15,357 bases of DNA, taken from contig CAMLQG010000086.1 in NCBI GenBank assembly GCA_946482075.1, forward strand, positions 1 to 15,357. Reading direction: 5' to 3'. Of the stretch, positions 1 through 7,532 are shown in pieces (the first letter of the stretch is position 1; each line of letters opens with the position of its first letter). Source of the DNA: an uncultured Erythrobacteraceae bacterium. GTDB lineage: Bacteria; Pseudomonadota; Alphaproteobacteria; Sphingomonadales; Sphingomonadaceae. The position numbers were made by a program, and so were the translations under genes. A model generated the notes under the pieces. It did no database searches and had not been told where the DNA came from. It worked only from the letters and a program-made list of their open reading frames with translations.

Positions 1-2
1 AA

Positions 3-206
3 GGGGCGAGCTGGACGCAGATCTGGGGCGTGGCGATCCTGTGCGGGATCGGCTTCACGATGAGCCTGTTCATCGGCGCACTGGCCTTCCCCGACCATCC
101 GCTGCTGGTGGAGGAGGCCAAGATCGGCGTGCTGGGCGGCTCGCTGGTATCGGCGCTGCTGGGCTATGCAGTACTGCATTTTGCGCGGCCGCCCGCTACA
201 GGCTGA
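3..206 (+). CDS. nhaA: Na+/H+ antiporter NhaA, C-terminal end (partial)
   Basis: This frame enters the window open at base 3 and stops with TGA at 204-206, giving the last 67 residues of a longer protein. It reads [20 protein letters not shown] and then SLFIGALAF, which matches the strongly conserved penultimate transmembrane segment of NhaA. The final stretch ([20 protein letters not shown]) is the last membrane helix. NhaA is an inner-membrane antiporter that exports Na+ in exchange for protons. The catalytic aspartates lie upstream of the window, so activity cannot be judged. The next gene is convergent, with 23 bases between the two stop codons. Confidence 0.93.
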   Translation, partial: GASWTQIWGVAILCGIGFTMSLFIGALAFPDHPLLVEEAKIGVLGGSLVSALLGYAVLHFARPPATG

Positions 207-229
207 CTGGCGAGCGGCCGCGCAAGCGC

Positions 230-667
230 TTACCAGCTCCCGATATTTTCCATGCTGACCCAAGGCTCGGCCGGAGCGAGCTTGTCGCCATTCTGAAGCA
301 ATTCGACCGAAATGCCGTCGGGCGAACGGACAAAAGCCATCCAGCCGTCGCGCGGGGGGCGGTTGATCGTCACGCCGGCATCCATCAGGCGCCGACAGGT
401 GGCATAGATATCGTCCACGCCGTAAGCGAGATGGCCGAAATTGCGGCCGCCATCATATCGCTCGCCCTCGCCGTCCTCGGGGGGCCAATTATAGGTGAGT
501 TCGACTTCCGCGACGCCTTCCTGCCCGGGGGCGGCGAGGAAGATCAGCGTGAAGCGGCCCTGCGGCACCTCGTGTCGGCGCACTTCTTCCAGCCCCAGCA
601 GGTTGAAAAAGCGCACCGTTGCCTCCGGATCGGTGATACGCAGCATGCTGTGCAGAAATCTGATCAC
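230..667 (-). CDS. gloA: Lactoylglutathione lyase (glyoxalase I, VOC family)
   Basis: Glyoxalase I converts the methylglyoxal-glutathione hemithioacetal to S-lactoylglutathione in the cytoplasm. The frame opens at an ATG at 682 (150 codons). In that numbering the four expected metal ligands are present: H11 (FLHSMLRI), E61 (VELTYNW), H84 (FGHLAYGVDD) and E127 (SVELLQ). The motifs QGRFTLIFL, GVDDIYATC and RSPDGISVELL are typical of the family. I prefer the GTG at 667. The only good Shine-Dalgarno, GGAG, lies inside the longer frame and ends 9 bases before this GTG, and the resulting N-terminus MIRFLHSML matches the usual family start. The ATG at 682 has no such site. The gene is monocistronic, convergent with nhaA and divergent from the SIMPL gene. 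Confidence 0.9.
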   Translation of the reverse strand: MIRFLHSMLRITDPEATVRFFNLLGLEEVRRHEVPQGRFTLIFLAAPGQEGVAEVELTYNWPPEDGEGERYDGGRNFGHLAYGVDDIYATCRRLMDAGVTINRPPRDGWMAFVRSPDGISVELLQNGDKLAPAEPWVSMENIGSW

Positions 668-764
668 GGCAACTATCTCCATTCATCGCTATTCAAACAC
701 GGTTCATCGACGCAATACGAAAAGGTGGGCGGGGTATCCGCCCTGTTTTGGGAGGTTTCGCATC

Positions 765-1520
765 ATGTCCGATCCTAGCCTTGAATCCTCGACACCCGCT
801 ACAAGCTTTTGGCGCGAACGTCAGACGCAGCGTTGGCTCGCCGCTGCCGGCGTCCTGACGATCGGCATGATCGCGGGCGGCTATCTGCTGGGCGACGGGC
901 TCACCCGCGCAAAACTGCAGGACCGCGCCGTCACTGTCCGTGGCCTGGCGGAAAAGGAAGTCACCGCCGATCTCGCCACCTGGACCATCAGCTATTCGGC
1001 CACCGCGGGCGATCTCGCGAGCGCGCAGGCGAGCGTGGACCGCGATACGAACTCGATTCGCGCCTTCTTCAAGGAGATCGGCTTCCCGGCCGACGAATTG
1101 CAGCCCACCGGGGTGAACGTCTCCAACTTCACCAATGACGGCGTGACCCAGTTCACCGTCCGCCAGCGCATGACGCTGCGCACCACCGACATCAAGCGCG
1201 CCGAAAGCGCGGTCCGCCGCCAGTTCGACCTGGTCCGCCGGGGCGTCGTGCTGGAGGAAGGCTCGGGCATGGCCTACACTTTCACGAAGCTCAATGACAT
1301 CAAGCCCAAGATGGTGGCCGAAGCGACCAAGGATGCGCGTGCAGCGGCCGAGCAGTTCGCGAAGGACAGCAATACCAGCGTCGGCGGCATCAAGAGCGCG
1401 ACTCAGGGCTACTTCTCGGTCGAGGCGCGCGATGGCGACAGCGGCGGCGGCTGGGGCGTGTCGGACACGCCGTTCAAGAAAGTCCGAGTGGTGACGACGA
1501 TCGACTTCTATCTGCGCTGA
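765..1520 (+). CDS. SIMPL-domain (DUF541) membrane-anchored protein
   Basis: This is a 251-residue protein. A hydrophobic segment near residues 24-42 (WLAAAGVLTIGMIAGGYLLG) looks like an uncleaved membrane anchor, with the rest in the periplasm. The body has the SIMPL/DUF541 pattern: VTVRGLAEKEVTADLATW at the start of the domain, a middle repeat around QPTGVNVSNF, then a lysine- and alanine-rich stretch (KPKMVAEATKDARAAAEQFA) and a C-terminal beta strand ending in TTIDFYLR. The start is well supported: GGAGG at 751-755 lies 9 bases before the ATG. Longer upstream readings in this frame overlap the neighbouring gene antisense and are not used. SIMPL proteins have no well-defined biochemical role in most bacteria; E. 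coli YggE is linked to oxidative stress, and no function is assigned here. Confidence 0.88.
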   Translation: MSDPSLESSTPATSFWRERQTQRWLAAAGVLTIGMIAGGYLLGDGLTRAKLQDRAVTVRGLAEKEVTADLATWTISYSATAGDLASAQASVDRDTNSIRAFFKEIGFPADELQPTGVNVSNFTNDGVTQFTVRQRMTLRTTDIKRAESAVRRQFDLVRRGVVLEEGSGMAYTFTKLNDIKPKMVAEATKDARAAAEQFAKDSNTSVGGIKSATQGYFSVEARDGDSGGGWGVSDTPFKKVRVVTTIDFYLR

Positions 1521-1547
1521 TCGTCCCCCGAGGGATACCCGAAGCAT

Positions 1548-1579
1548 AAAAAAGCCCGCGTCCCCGAGAGGACGCGGGC
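1548..1579 (-). terminator. Rho-independent terminator for the porin gene
   Basis: A perfect 10-bp stem, GCCCGCGTCC (1554-1563) and GGACGCGGGC (1570-1579), has a 6-base loop. On the plus strand a run of six A (1548-1553) precedes it. Read on the minus strand this is a GC-rich hairpin followed by six T, the classic intrinsic terminator, placed just after the porin stop codon at 1602. On the plus strand the hairpin has no T-run after it, so any effect on the SIMPL transcript would be weaker. Confidence 0.9.
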
Positions 1580-1601
1580 CAGGCTTCTCAGCTTGCCGTG
1601 C

Positions 1602-2330
1602 TTAGAAGCTGTAACCGAGGCTCACGACGACGGCGTCGTCCGTGAAATTGTTGAAGTTCGGGCCATCGACGCCGACATACTGCGCGCCGAGCGTCAGGCC
1701 GCCCAGAACCGTGATCGAGGCGCCGATGCCCCAGTCCATCGTCTTCTGGTCGCCATCGAGGGCGAGAATGCCGTCGCTGTAGCCGAGGTGGCCGGTAATG
1801 GTGATCGGCGTGTTCGGGATGCCGACCGAAAGGTCGGTGAAGATGTAGAGATTGTCCTCGCCGCCCAGCGAATCCTGGTCCCAGGCATAGGCGACGCCGA
1901 CCGTTGCGCCGACCGGGCCGAGCGTGGTGGAAAGCTTGGCGTAGGGCTCGAAATACTCCACCTCACCGTCACCCGACGGATAGGCGTAGTAGGTCAGGCC
2001 GACATCGACGGTGAGGTTGGACGTGACTTCGCCCTTCCAGCCGGCGAACAGGTCCATTTCCATCTCGCCGAAGGCTGCGGTGTCTTCCAGCGAAGACGCC
2101 CAGGTGCCGACGTAGAAGCCGCTTTTGTGGCCGATCGTCAGCCCGCCTTGAATCGCCGGATCGCCATCGGAGAGCGATACACCGCGAAAGCGGTAGTCAG
2201 AAACGATCGAGACGTTACCGGTTACGGTGATATCGGATTCGGGTTCGTCCTGTGCCATCGCAGGAGCGGCAGTGAGAGCAGCGCTGGCAAGAACAGTAGC
2301 AGCCAGGAGGCTGCGAACGGACGTAAGCAT
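1602..2330 (-). CDS. TorF-family putative outer-membrane porin
   Basis: The 242-residue protein begins with a clear signal peptide: basic residues early, a long alanine- and leucine-rich core, and a cleavage site after APAMA (residue 26). The mature part begins with an acidic stretch, then ITVTGNVSIVSDYRFRGVSLSDGDPAIQGG, a pattern I recognise from the TorF/Gcw_chp family. Alternating short aromatic strands such as GFYVGTWAS and VDVGLTYYAY suggest a beta-barrel, and the protein ends in SF, the terminal phenylalanine expected for BAM-dependent outer-membrane insertion. The start is supported by AAGGAAG six bases before the ATG. The gene is monocistronic, with a strong terminator at its 3' side. 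The transported substrate is unknown. Confidence 0.85.
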   Translation of the reverse strand: MLTSVRSLLAATVLASAALTAAPAMAQDEPESDITVTGNVSIVSDYRFRGVSLSDGDPAIQGGLTIGHKSGFYVGTWASSLEDTAAFGEMEMDLFAGWKGEVTSNLTVDVGLTYYAYPSGDGEVEYFEPYAKLSTTLGPVGATVGVAYAWDQDSLGGEDNLYIFTDLSVGIPNTPITITGHLGYSDGILALDGDQKTMDWGIGASITVLGGLTLGAQYVGVDGPNFNNFTDDAVVVSLGYSF

Positions 2331-2408
2331 GGCAATCTTCCTTCAAATGATTGTCGCACGTCCCACCTGCGTTTCCGCGGTTCACCTCATTTTTAGATCG
2401 GGTGCACC

Positions 2409-2438
2409 TTGCGGAGACGGATGAAACTTGCCTATCTG
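2409..2438 (+). promoter_or_regulatory. Possible sigma-70 promoter in the divergent gap
   Basis: TTGCGG (2409-2414) and TATCTG (2433-2438) are separated by 18 bases. Each matches four of six consensus positions. It would drive plus-strand transcription toward the hairpin at 2472-2502 and the phosphatase gene. This is a consensus match only. Confidence 0.25.
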
Positions 2439-2471
2439 TGCTGCGATGCACAAGGCCAAATGATGCGCCGC

Positions 2472-2502
2472 ATCCACAGGCGCGCAGAAGTGTGGATTTT
2501 TT
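2472..2502 (+). terminator. Hairpin plus T-run in the 5' region of the phosphatase gene
   Basis: ATCCACA (2472-2478) and TGTGGAT (2491-2497) form a 7-bp stem around a 12-base loop and are followed by T at 2498-2502, with the last stem base also T. Read on the plus strand this looks like an intrinsic terminator. It lies between two divergent genes, so it could end a short leader or small RNA, or act as an attenuator for the gene at 2572. The minus strand has no T-run after the stem. Confidence 0.4.
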
Positions 2503-2507
2503 GCATC

Positions 2508-2528
2508 ACTATCCGGGGCAGGGATAGT
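2508..2528. repeat. Inverted repeat upstream of the phosphatase gene
   Basis: ACTATCC (2508-2514) and GGATAGT (2522-2528) are perfect inverted 7-base arms with a 7-base spacer. They directly follow the T-run hairpin. This could be an operator or an RNA structure in the 5' leader. No regulator can be assigned. Confidence 0.35.
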
Positions 2529-2571
2529 CTGTCGGCATTGAGTGTTTTCGTTCGATAGAGATTTTAACCCC

Positions 2572-3438
2572 ATGGGCACCATACCCGCCGCATCGCGGGC
2601 GAGGCCCAGACGATACGCAAGAGATCAGCGGATAGTGTTGAAACCATTTCGTCAGTTGCTACCCTTCGGCATGGCCCCTGCCGAAGCCTCAGTTCCCGCG
2701 GGACAGCGCATTTACGCGGTCGGCGACATTCACGGCCGGCTCGATCTGTTCTGCGAGATGATCGACGTCATCGAACAGGATGACGAAATGTCGCCGCCAG
2801 CCGATACCACGGTGATCCTGCTGGGCGACCTGATCGATCGCGGGCCCGACAGCGCGGAGGTCGTGACAATCGCGCAACGATGGCAAGCGCATCGCCGCTT
2901 GCGAATCATCGCGGGCAATCACGAGGAAATGTTCCTGCAGAGCCTCAGGCGAGCGGAAGCGATGCGCCATTTCCTCCGCTATGGTGGCCGGGAGACCGCG
3001 CTCAGCTACGGCATCCCGCCCGATGTCTACGAAGGCGCGACGGTGGAAGAAGTACAGGCGTTGCTGAACGATCTCGTGCCCGAAAGCCACATCGCCTTCA
3101 TCCGGTCCTTCGAGGACATGATCGCGGTCGGCGGATATCTGTTCGTCCACGCCGGAATCAAGCCGGACGTGGCGACAGCGGATCAGAAGGTGCAGGACCT
3201 GCGCTGGATCCGCGAGCCCTTTCTGTCCCACCGCGAGCCCTTCTCGCACATCGTCGTGCATGGCCACACGATCACCGACGAGGCCGACGAGCAGCCTAAC
3301 AGGATAGGCGTGGATACAGGTGCCTATTGCAATGGCCGCCTGACCGCGCTTGTGCTCGAAGGGTCGTCGCGTCGCTTCATCGAGGTTCAGGAGCGCGACG
3401 GCAAGATCGAGGTGTTCGACAGAGAGGCGAGTCTATGA
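2572..3438 (+). CDS. PPP-type serine/threonine phosphatase (metallophosphoesterase)
   Basis: This is a cytoplasmic two-metal phosphoesterase of the bacterial PPP family. From the ATG used here (288 residues) the motifs are GDIHGR near residues 51-56, GDLIDRGPDS near 85-94, GNHEE near 115-119, a histidine in FVHAGI, and HGHT, which together supply the usual Asp, Asn and His metal ligands. The start is uncertain. The frame is open from a GTG at 2542, and a GTG at 2635 would give MLKPFRQLLPFG, which resembles the normal N-terminus of relatives better than the basic stretch that precedes it. No strong Shine-Dalgarno decides the matter. The stop codon overlaps the ATG of ugd (ATGA at 3435-3438), so the two are probably translationally coupled. 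The true substrate, phosphoprotein or diadenosine tetraphosphate, cannot be told from sequence. Confidence 0.85.
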   Translation: MGTIPAASRARPRRYARDQRIVLKPFRQLLPFGMAPAEASVPAGQRIYAVGDIHGRLDLFCEMIDVIEQDDEMSPPADTTVILLGDLIDRGPDSAEVVTIAQRWQAHRRLRIIAGNHEEMFLQSLRRAEAMRHFLRYGGRETALSYGIPPDVYEGATVEEVQALLNDLVPESHIAFIRSFEDMIAVGGYLFVHAGIKPDVATADQKVQDLRWIREPFLSHREPFSHIVVHGHTITDEADEQPNRIGVDTGAYCNGRLTALVLEGSSRRFIEVQERDGKIEVFDREASL

Positions 3439-4739
3439 AGATTGCGATGGTGGGCGCCGGCTATGTGGGGCTGGTGTCCGGTGCCTGCCTGGCCGATTTC
3501 GGCCACGATGTGGTGTGCATCGACAAGGAGCCCGACAAGATCGAGCGGCTGCGCCAGGGCATCATGCCGATCTACGAGCCCGGCCTGGCCGAACTGGTGG
3601 GCGCCAATACGCGCGCCGGACGCCTGTCCTTCTCCACCGATCTGGCCGATTCGATTCGCGGCGCGGAAGCGATCTTCATCGCTGTCGGCACGCCGTCCCG
3701 CCGGGGCGACGGCCATGCCGACCTGTCCTTCGTCTACGCGGTGGCCAGGGAAATCGGCACGCATCTCGCCAATCCGGCAGTGGTGGTCACCAAGTCCACC
3801 GTGCCCGTGGGCACGGGCGACGAAGTGGAGCGCATCCTGCGCGAAGCCGCGACGACGGCGCAATTCGCCGTGGTCTCCAATCCGGAATTCCTGCGCGAAG
3901 GCGCCGCCATCGGCGATTTCAAGCGGCCCGACCGCATCGTGATCGGCGCGGAGGACGAATTCGGCCGCGACGTGATGAACGAGGTCTATCGTCCGCTCTT
4001 CCTCAACCGGGCGCCGATCCTGTTCACCAGCCGCCGCAGCGCGGAACTGATCAAATACGCCGCCAACGCTTTCCTCGCCACGAAGATCACCTTCATCAAC
4101 GAAATGGCCGACTTGTGCGAGAAAGTCGGCGCCGACGTGCAGGATGTCGCGCGCGGCATCGGGCTCGACAACCGGATCGGGCCGAAATTCCTCCATGCCG
4201 GCCCCGGCTATGGCGGCAGCTGTTTTCCCAAGGACACGCTCGCCCTGCTCAAGACGGCGGAGGATTACGAGAGCCCGGTGCGGATCGTCGAAGCCGTGGT
4301 CAAGGTCAACGACAGCCGCAAGCGCGCGATGGGCCGCAAGGTGATCGATGCGCTGGGCGGCGAGGCGCGCGGCAAGCGCATCGCCATGCTGGGCCTGACC
4401 TTCAAGCCGAACACCGACGACATGCGCGACAGCCCTTCGATCGCGGTAGCCCAGGCGCTGACCGACGCTGGCGCGAAAGTGGTGGCCTACGATCCCGAAG
4501 GGATGGAAATGGCCCGCCCGCTGATGCCCGACGTCGAAATGATCGGCAGTCCCTACGAAGCGATCGAAGGCGCCGATGCGATCGCGCTGGTCACCGAATG
4601 GGACGCGTTCCGCGCGCTGGACCTGAAGCGAGTGAAGGCGAGCATGAAAGCGCCGGTCCTGGTCGATCTGCGCAACGTCTACAATCCGCGGGAAATGCGC
4701 GAAGCCGGCTTCACCTATGCGAGCATCGGGCGGGGGTAG
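3435..4739 (+). CDS. ugd: UDP-glucose 6-dehydrogenase
   Basis: The 434-residue enzyme oxidises UDP-glucose to UDP-glucuronate with two NAD+ in the cytoplasm, feeding exopolysaccharide, LPS or glycolipid synthesis. The N-terminal Rossmann domain begins MKIAMVGAGYVGLVSG. The motif STVPVGT and the segment NPEFLREGAAI follow. The central linker helix contains KYAANAFLATKITFINE. The catalytic cysteine is C263 in GGSCFPKD. The C-terminal UDP-binding domain has LGLTFKPNTDDMRDSPS and a WDAF motif near the end. Length and domain order are normal and all key residues are present. A GAGAGG site precedes the ATG. The start overlaps the stop of the phosphatase gene, and the end faces the PAP2 gene across 36 bases. 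Confidence 0.96.
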   Translation: MKIAMVGAGYVGLVSGACLADFGHDVVCIDKEPDKIERLRQGIMPIYEPGLAELVGANTRAGRLSFSTDLADSIRGAEAIFIAVGTPSRRGDGHADLSFVYAVAREIGTHLANPAVVVTKSTVPVGTGDEVERILREAATTAQFAVVSNPEFLREGAAIGDFKRPDRIVIGAEDEFGRDVMNEVYRPLFLNRAPILFTSRRSAELIKYAANAFLATKITFINEMADLCEKVGADVQDVARGIGLDNRIGPKFLHAGPGYGGSCFPKDTLALLKTAEDYESPVRIVEAVVKVNDSRKRAMGRKVIDALGGEARGKRIAMLGLTFKPNTDDMRDSPSIAVAQALTDAGAKVVAYDPEGMEMARPLMPDVEMIGSPYEAIEGADAIALVTEWDAFRALDLKRVKASMKAPVLVDLRNVYNPREMREAGFTYASIGRG

Positions 4740-4749
4740 GTAGTTCCTG

Positions 4750-4770
4750 CCCCCCCCTTCAGGGGAGCGG
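4750..4770. repeat. Short C-rich/G-rich palindrome between convergent genes
   Basis: A run of C is followed by TTCA (4758-4761) and then GGGGAG, giving a CCCC-TTCA-GGGG hairpin. It resembles the longer palindrome at 5536-5557 and may be a worn copy of the same repeat. It fills nearly all of the gap between the ugd and PAP2 stop codons, where a hairpin could help end both transcripts, but there is no T-run. Confidence 0.5.
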
Positions 4771-4775
4771 AGAAT

Positions 4776-5342
4776 TCATCGCCTTACTGTCGCCAGCACC
4801 CAGAACCCGCCGAAGGCCCAGCCGCCCAGCACGTCCGTGGGCCAATGGACCCCCAGCACCAGCCGCGTGCAGCCGATGACGAACGCGAAGGCCAAGGCCG
4901 CGGCGATGGCCCCACGCCCGGGGCCGAGCAGCAGGGCCAGCGCGAGCGCGGTGATCATCGCATTGGCGGAATGGCCGCTCGGGAAGCCGAAGGAATGAAC
5001 GAGATCGAGCTGGTCGTGCGCGGGACGCGCGCGGCCGATCGCAAGCTTCTGCAATTCCACCAGCGCCCGCCCGCCCACAACCACCGCGACGAGCAGCGCC
5101 GCATCGCGGCCGCGCCGCCTTGCCAGCAGCGCGACTGCCCCCACCAGGGTCGCGAGCAGCAGCGCTCCCGCTCCCCCGAGATCGGTGATCGCGCGGGCGA
5201 GTGCGGCGAGCCCGGCATCGCTGCCGGCATGGAACCGGGCCAGCACCCATTCGTCAGCCGCGGGCTGGTAATATCCCGCCGCCAGCGCAAGGCTCCACAG
5301 CAGGACAAGCGCCACGAGCGGCGAGGCGAGAATGCGCGGCAT
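4776..5342 (-). CDS. PAP2-family membrane phosphatase
   Basis: A 188-residue integral membrane protein with about five or six hydrophobic segments. The phosphatidic acid phosphatase type 2 signature is complete: K99-x6-R106-P (KLAIGRARP), PSGH at 121-124, and R160-x5-H166-x3-D170 (TRLVLGVHWPTD). The usual serine before the third motif is threonine here, a mild change. Such enzymes dephosphorylate lipid phosphates such as undecaprenyl pyrophosphate or phosphatidate at the membrane surface. The ATG at 5342 is chosen because AAGGAAG lies six bases upstream. The frame stays open to 5504, but that extension runs through a palindromic repeat and is not coding. The exact lipid substrate is not known. 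Confidence 0.88.
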   Translation of the reverse strand: MPRILASPLVALVLLWSLALAAGYYQPAADEWVLARFHAGSDAGLAALARAITDLGGAGALLLATLVGAVALLARRRGRDAALLVAVVVGGRALVELQKLAIGRARPAHDQLDLVHSFGFPSGHSANAMITALALALLLGPGRGAIAAALAFAFVIGCTRLVLGVHWPTDVLGGWAFGGFWVLATVRR

Positions 5343-5445
5343 GGCATTCTTCCTTGCCACAACTCGGCAGAGCTCGCGAGGGAGAGGAAAGCAGTTTTCA
5401 TTTCTCGCAGGAATATGAAGCTGCTCCACCTGAGGAAGTTCTTTG

Positions 5446-5485
5446 CCGTTCGTCCTGAGCTTGTCGAAGGGCGGCTTTTCCTTTG
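5446..5485 (+). repeat. REP-type palindromic repeat, copy 1
   Basis: The 24-base core at 5447-5470 starts CGTTCGTCCTGAGC and ends TTGTCGAAGG. It continues into a pyrimidine-rich tail (GCGGCTTTTCCTTT). The same core and tail recur at 8053, at 8375 and, inverted, at 8439. Its translation (FDKLRTNG on one strand) is a familiar false tail in sphingomonad proteins. Confidence 0.85.
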
Positions 5486-5535
5486 GCGATTGTATAGATT
5501 GCAAACACGAAGGCGTTACGAGGAAATGGCGTTCT

Positions 5536-5557
5536 CCCCTCCCCTTCAGGGGAGGGG
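5536..5557. repeat. Perfect C-rich/G-rich palindrome
   Basis: CCCCTCCCC (5536-5544) and GGGGAGGGG (5549-5557) pair perfectly over 9 bp around a TTCA loop. It is followed by a G-rich tail. This is a typical small intergenic palindrome. Related forms lie at 4750-4770 and, inverted, near 5607-5627. Confidence 0.75.
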
Positions 5558-5606
5558 TTGGGGGTGGGGCATTGCCTCACGCGCAGCGCCTGGACGGCCG
5601 CCCCGC

Positions 5607-5627
5607 CCCGCCCCTGAAGGGGGAGGA
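5607..5627. repeat. Inverted relative of the 5536 palindrome
   Basis: CCCC-TGAA-GGGG followed by GAGG reads on the opposite strand like the palindrome at 5536-5557. The two form a divergent pair about 50 bases apart. Confidence 0.5.
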
Positions 5628-5640
5628 GGACGCCGCACAT

Positions 5641-5674
5641 GGGACGAACGGTCCCTGGAACAGCTGTGCTCCAG
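5641..5674 (-). other. Tandem hairpins just past the rnpB 3' end
   Basis: On the minus strand, immediately after RNase P RNA, CTGGA and TCCAG (5655-5674) can pair, followed by GGGAC-CGTTC-GTCCC (5641-5655). They may support 3' end formation or processing of rnpB. There is no T-run, so they are not called as an intrinsic terminator. Confidence 0.35.
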
Positions 5675-5677
5675 ATA

Positions 5678-6117
<440 letters not shown>

Positions 6118-6122
6118 AAACG

Positions 6123-6827
6123 CTATCTAGCCTGTCCGCGGTCGCGTTCCAAGAGCAGCGCGAACAGGATCGCGCCGCATTCCCCATCGATCTCGCCATC
6201 GATGCGCCCGGGCCGCCAGCGCCGCTGGAACGCCGTCACCGCCGCACGCCCATGCGTCACGTCATAGCCGAACCGCTCCAGCGCCAGCATGAAGGCGCCG
6301 TCATTGGGAAACGGCGCGCCCAGCTTCACTTCGGGTACGGGCAGCGCCAGCCGGACGCGTGCCAGCCGCTCCCATTCGAACAACTCGCCCGGATCATCCT
6401 TCCGATCCGGCGCGATGTCCGAATGACCGACCACATTGGCGCGCGGAATGTCATAGCGCTTCACGATCGAAGCCAGCAACGGCAGCAGCGCTTCCATCTG
6501 CGCGTCGGGAAAGGGACGATAGCCCCATTCATGGCCCGGATTGACCAGTTCGATCCCGATGCTGGCGGAATTGATGTCCGTCATCCCGCGCCAGAAGGAA
6601 CGGCCCGCATGCCAGGCGCGGTTCTTCTCGTCGACCAGGCGGATGACAGTGCCGTCCTCCTCGATCATGTAGTGCGCGGAAACCTTGGCCTTCGCATCGC
6701 ACATCCGTTCCAGCGCGTCGGCTCCGCTGCGCATGCCCGTGTAATGCAGGACGGCCATCGACACCGGAAGCTGGCGCTCATCCCAATTGGGCGAAGGCGC
6801 CTCGCGGTGGACCAGGCCATCCTCCAT
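6123..6827 (-). CDS. N-acetylmuramoyl-L-alanine amidase (Amidase_2, AmiD/AmpD type)
   Basis: This 234-residue zinc hydrolase cuts the bond between N-acetylmuramic acid and the stem peptide. The Amidase_2 domain covers roughly residues 20-150. Predicted zinc ligands are H28 (VLHYTG), H135 (VVGHSDIAP) and D145 (RKDDPG), with E93 (IGIELVN) and K143 near the active site. The C-terminal third, around FGYDVTHGRAAVTAFQRRW, looks like a peptidoglycan-binding (PGB_1) domain, giving the two-domain AmiD plan. No signal peptide or lipobox is visible, so a cytoplasmic role in muropeptide recycling is possible. GGAGG lies 9 bases before the ATG. The gene starts 35 bases after the chpT stop, so the two are probably cotranscribed. 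Its last codons carry the rnpB promoter. Confidence 0.9.
   Translation of the reverse strand: MEDGLVHREAPSPNWDERQLPVSMAVLHYTGMRSGADALERMCDAKAKVSAHYMIEEDGTVIRLVDEKNRAWHAGRSFWRGMTDINSASIGIELVNPGHEWGYRPFPDAQMEALLPLLASIVKRYDIPRANVVGHSDIAPDRKDDPGELFEWERLARVRLALPVPEVKLGAPFPNDGAFMLALERFGYDVTHGRAAVTAFQRRWRPGRIDGEIDGECGAILFALLLERDRGQAR
6124..6152 (-). promoter_or_regulatory. Predicted rnpB promoter inside the amidase 3' end
   Basis: On the minus strand TTGGAA (6152-6147) and TAGATA (6129-6124) are separated by exactly 17 bases. The transcript would start about 7 bases later, near 6117, which agrees with the independent estimate of the rnpB 5' end from helix P1. The -10 box overlaps the amidase stop codon TAG (6125-6123). 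Confidence 0.65.
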
Positions 6828-6862
6828 CCCTTCAAGCCTCCATTCCCGGAAATCGGCTTATC

Positions 6863-7504
6863 CTAGCCGATCGGAAGCGCCGCGCCCATCACCAGCTGCG
6901 CATCGTCACGGGCAAATTGCACCATGCCGCCCGCATTGGCGACGATCTGGTGGATCATGAAAGCGGCGGCCGTGCGGCTGGTCAGCTCTTCCGGCGCGAT
7001 CCGGCCTTCCAGCGCCCGGCCCACACTATCGTCGAAAGCCACGCGCGTCCCGCTCGCCCGCACGACGATCTCGCTGCCGTCGGCTCCCGATTCCGCGCCG
7101 ATATCCAGCGTCCCGCCGCGCACCAGCGCCTCGATCCCCATCTGCGCCAGGTTAAGCAGCACCTTGACCGCCGGCTTGGGCAGTTCCGGCACACCCAGCG
7201 CCCAGTTGATCTGGATACGGCCATTATTCCCGGCCAGCGCATCGATCAGGGCGCGCGGCTCGTCCACCGCCACCATATCGCCGAAGCCGCCCGCTGCGCC
7301 GAAGGCCAGGCGGAAGAACTTCAACTTGTCGGCGGAAATCCGCGCGCTCTGCTCCAGGAGCTCGAAACAGCGCTGGCGCATCGCCGGGTCCTTCTCGTCC
7401 GCGAGCAGTTCCAGCCCATTCGTCAGCGCGCCCACCGGGCTCAGCATGTCGTGGCACAGGCGCGAGCAGAGCAGGCTGGCGAGATCGAGACTGGTGGCGT
7501 TCAT
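6863..7504 (-). CDS. chpT: Histidine phosphotransferase ChpT
   Basis: ChpT passes phosphate from the hybrid kinase CckA to CtrA and CpdR, the core of the alphaproteobacterial cell-cycle and motility relay. The 213-residue length and layout fit. The N-terminal helix carries the phospho-accepting histidine H18 in SRLCHDMLSPVGALTNGLEL. A second helix (RCFELLEQSARISADKLKFFRLAFGA) completes the dimerisation and histidine-phosphotransfer bundle. The rest is a degenerate ATPase-like domain without clear nucleotide-binding boxes, as expected for ChpT. The Shine-Dalgarno before the ATG is weak. A tandem TGTCAAC motif lies about 30 bases upstream. The gene is followed closely by the amidase on the same strand. 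Confidence 0.9.
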   Translation of the reverse strand: MNATSLDLASLLCSRLCHDMLSPVGALTNGLELLADEKDPAMRQRCFELLEQSARISADKLKFFRLAFGAAGGFGDMVAVDEPRALIDALAGNNGRIQINWALGVPELPKPAVKVLLNLAQMGIEALVRGGTLDIGAESGADGSEIVVRASGTRVAFDDSVGRALEGRIAPEELTSRTAAAFMIHQIVANAGGMVQFARDDAQLVMGAALPIG

Positions 7505-7532
7505 TCAGTTTTCCGTTTGTCCGTATGAACAG

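Noticed and set aside
41..778. A 245-codon plus-strand open frame at the window start
   Set aside because: It is out of frame with nhaA and antisense to glyoxalase I, both of which have clear motifs.
3350..4879. A 509-codon plus-strand open frame overlapping ugd
   Set aside because: It is rich in Arg and Gly with no motifs and lies in the +1 frame of a clear ugd gene.
5343..5504. N-terminal extension of the PAP2 protein
   Set aside because: The extension includes the REP-encoded FDKLRTNG and a good Shine-Dalgarno supports the shorter start at 5342.
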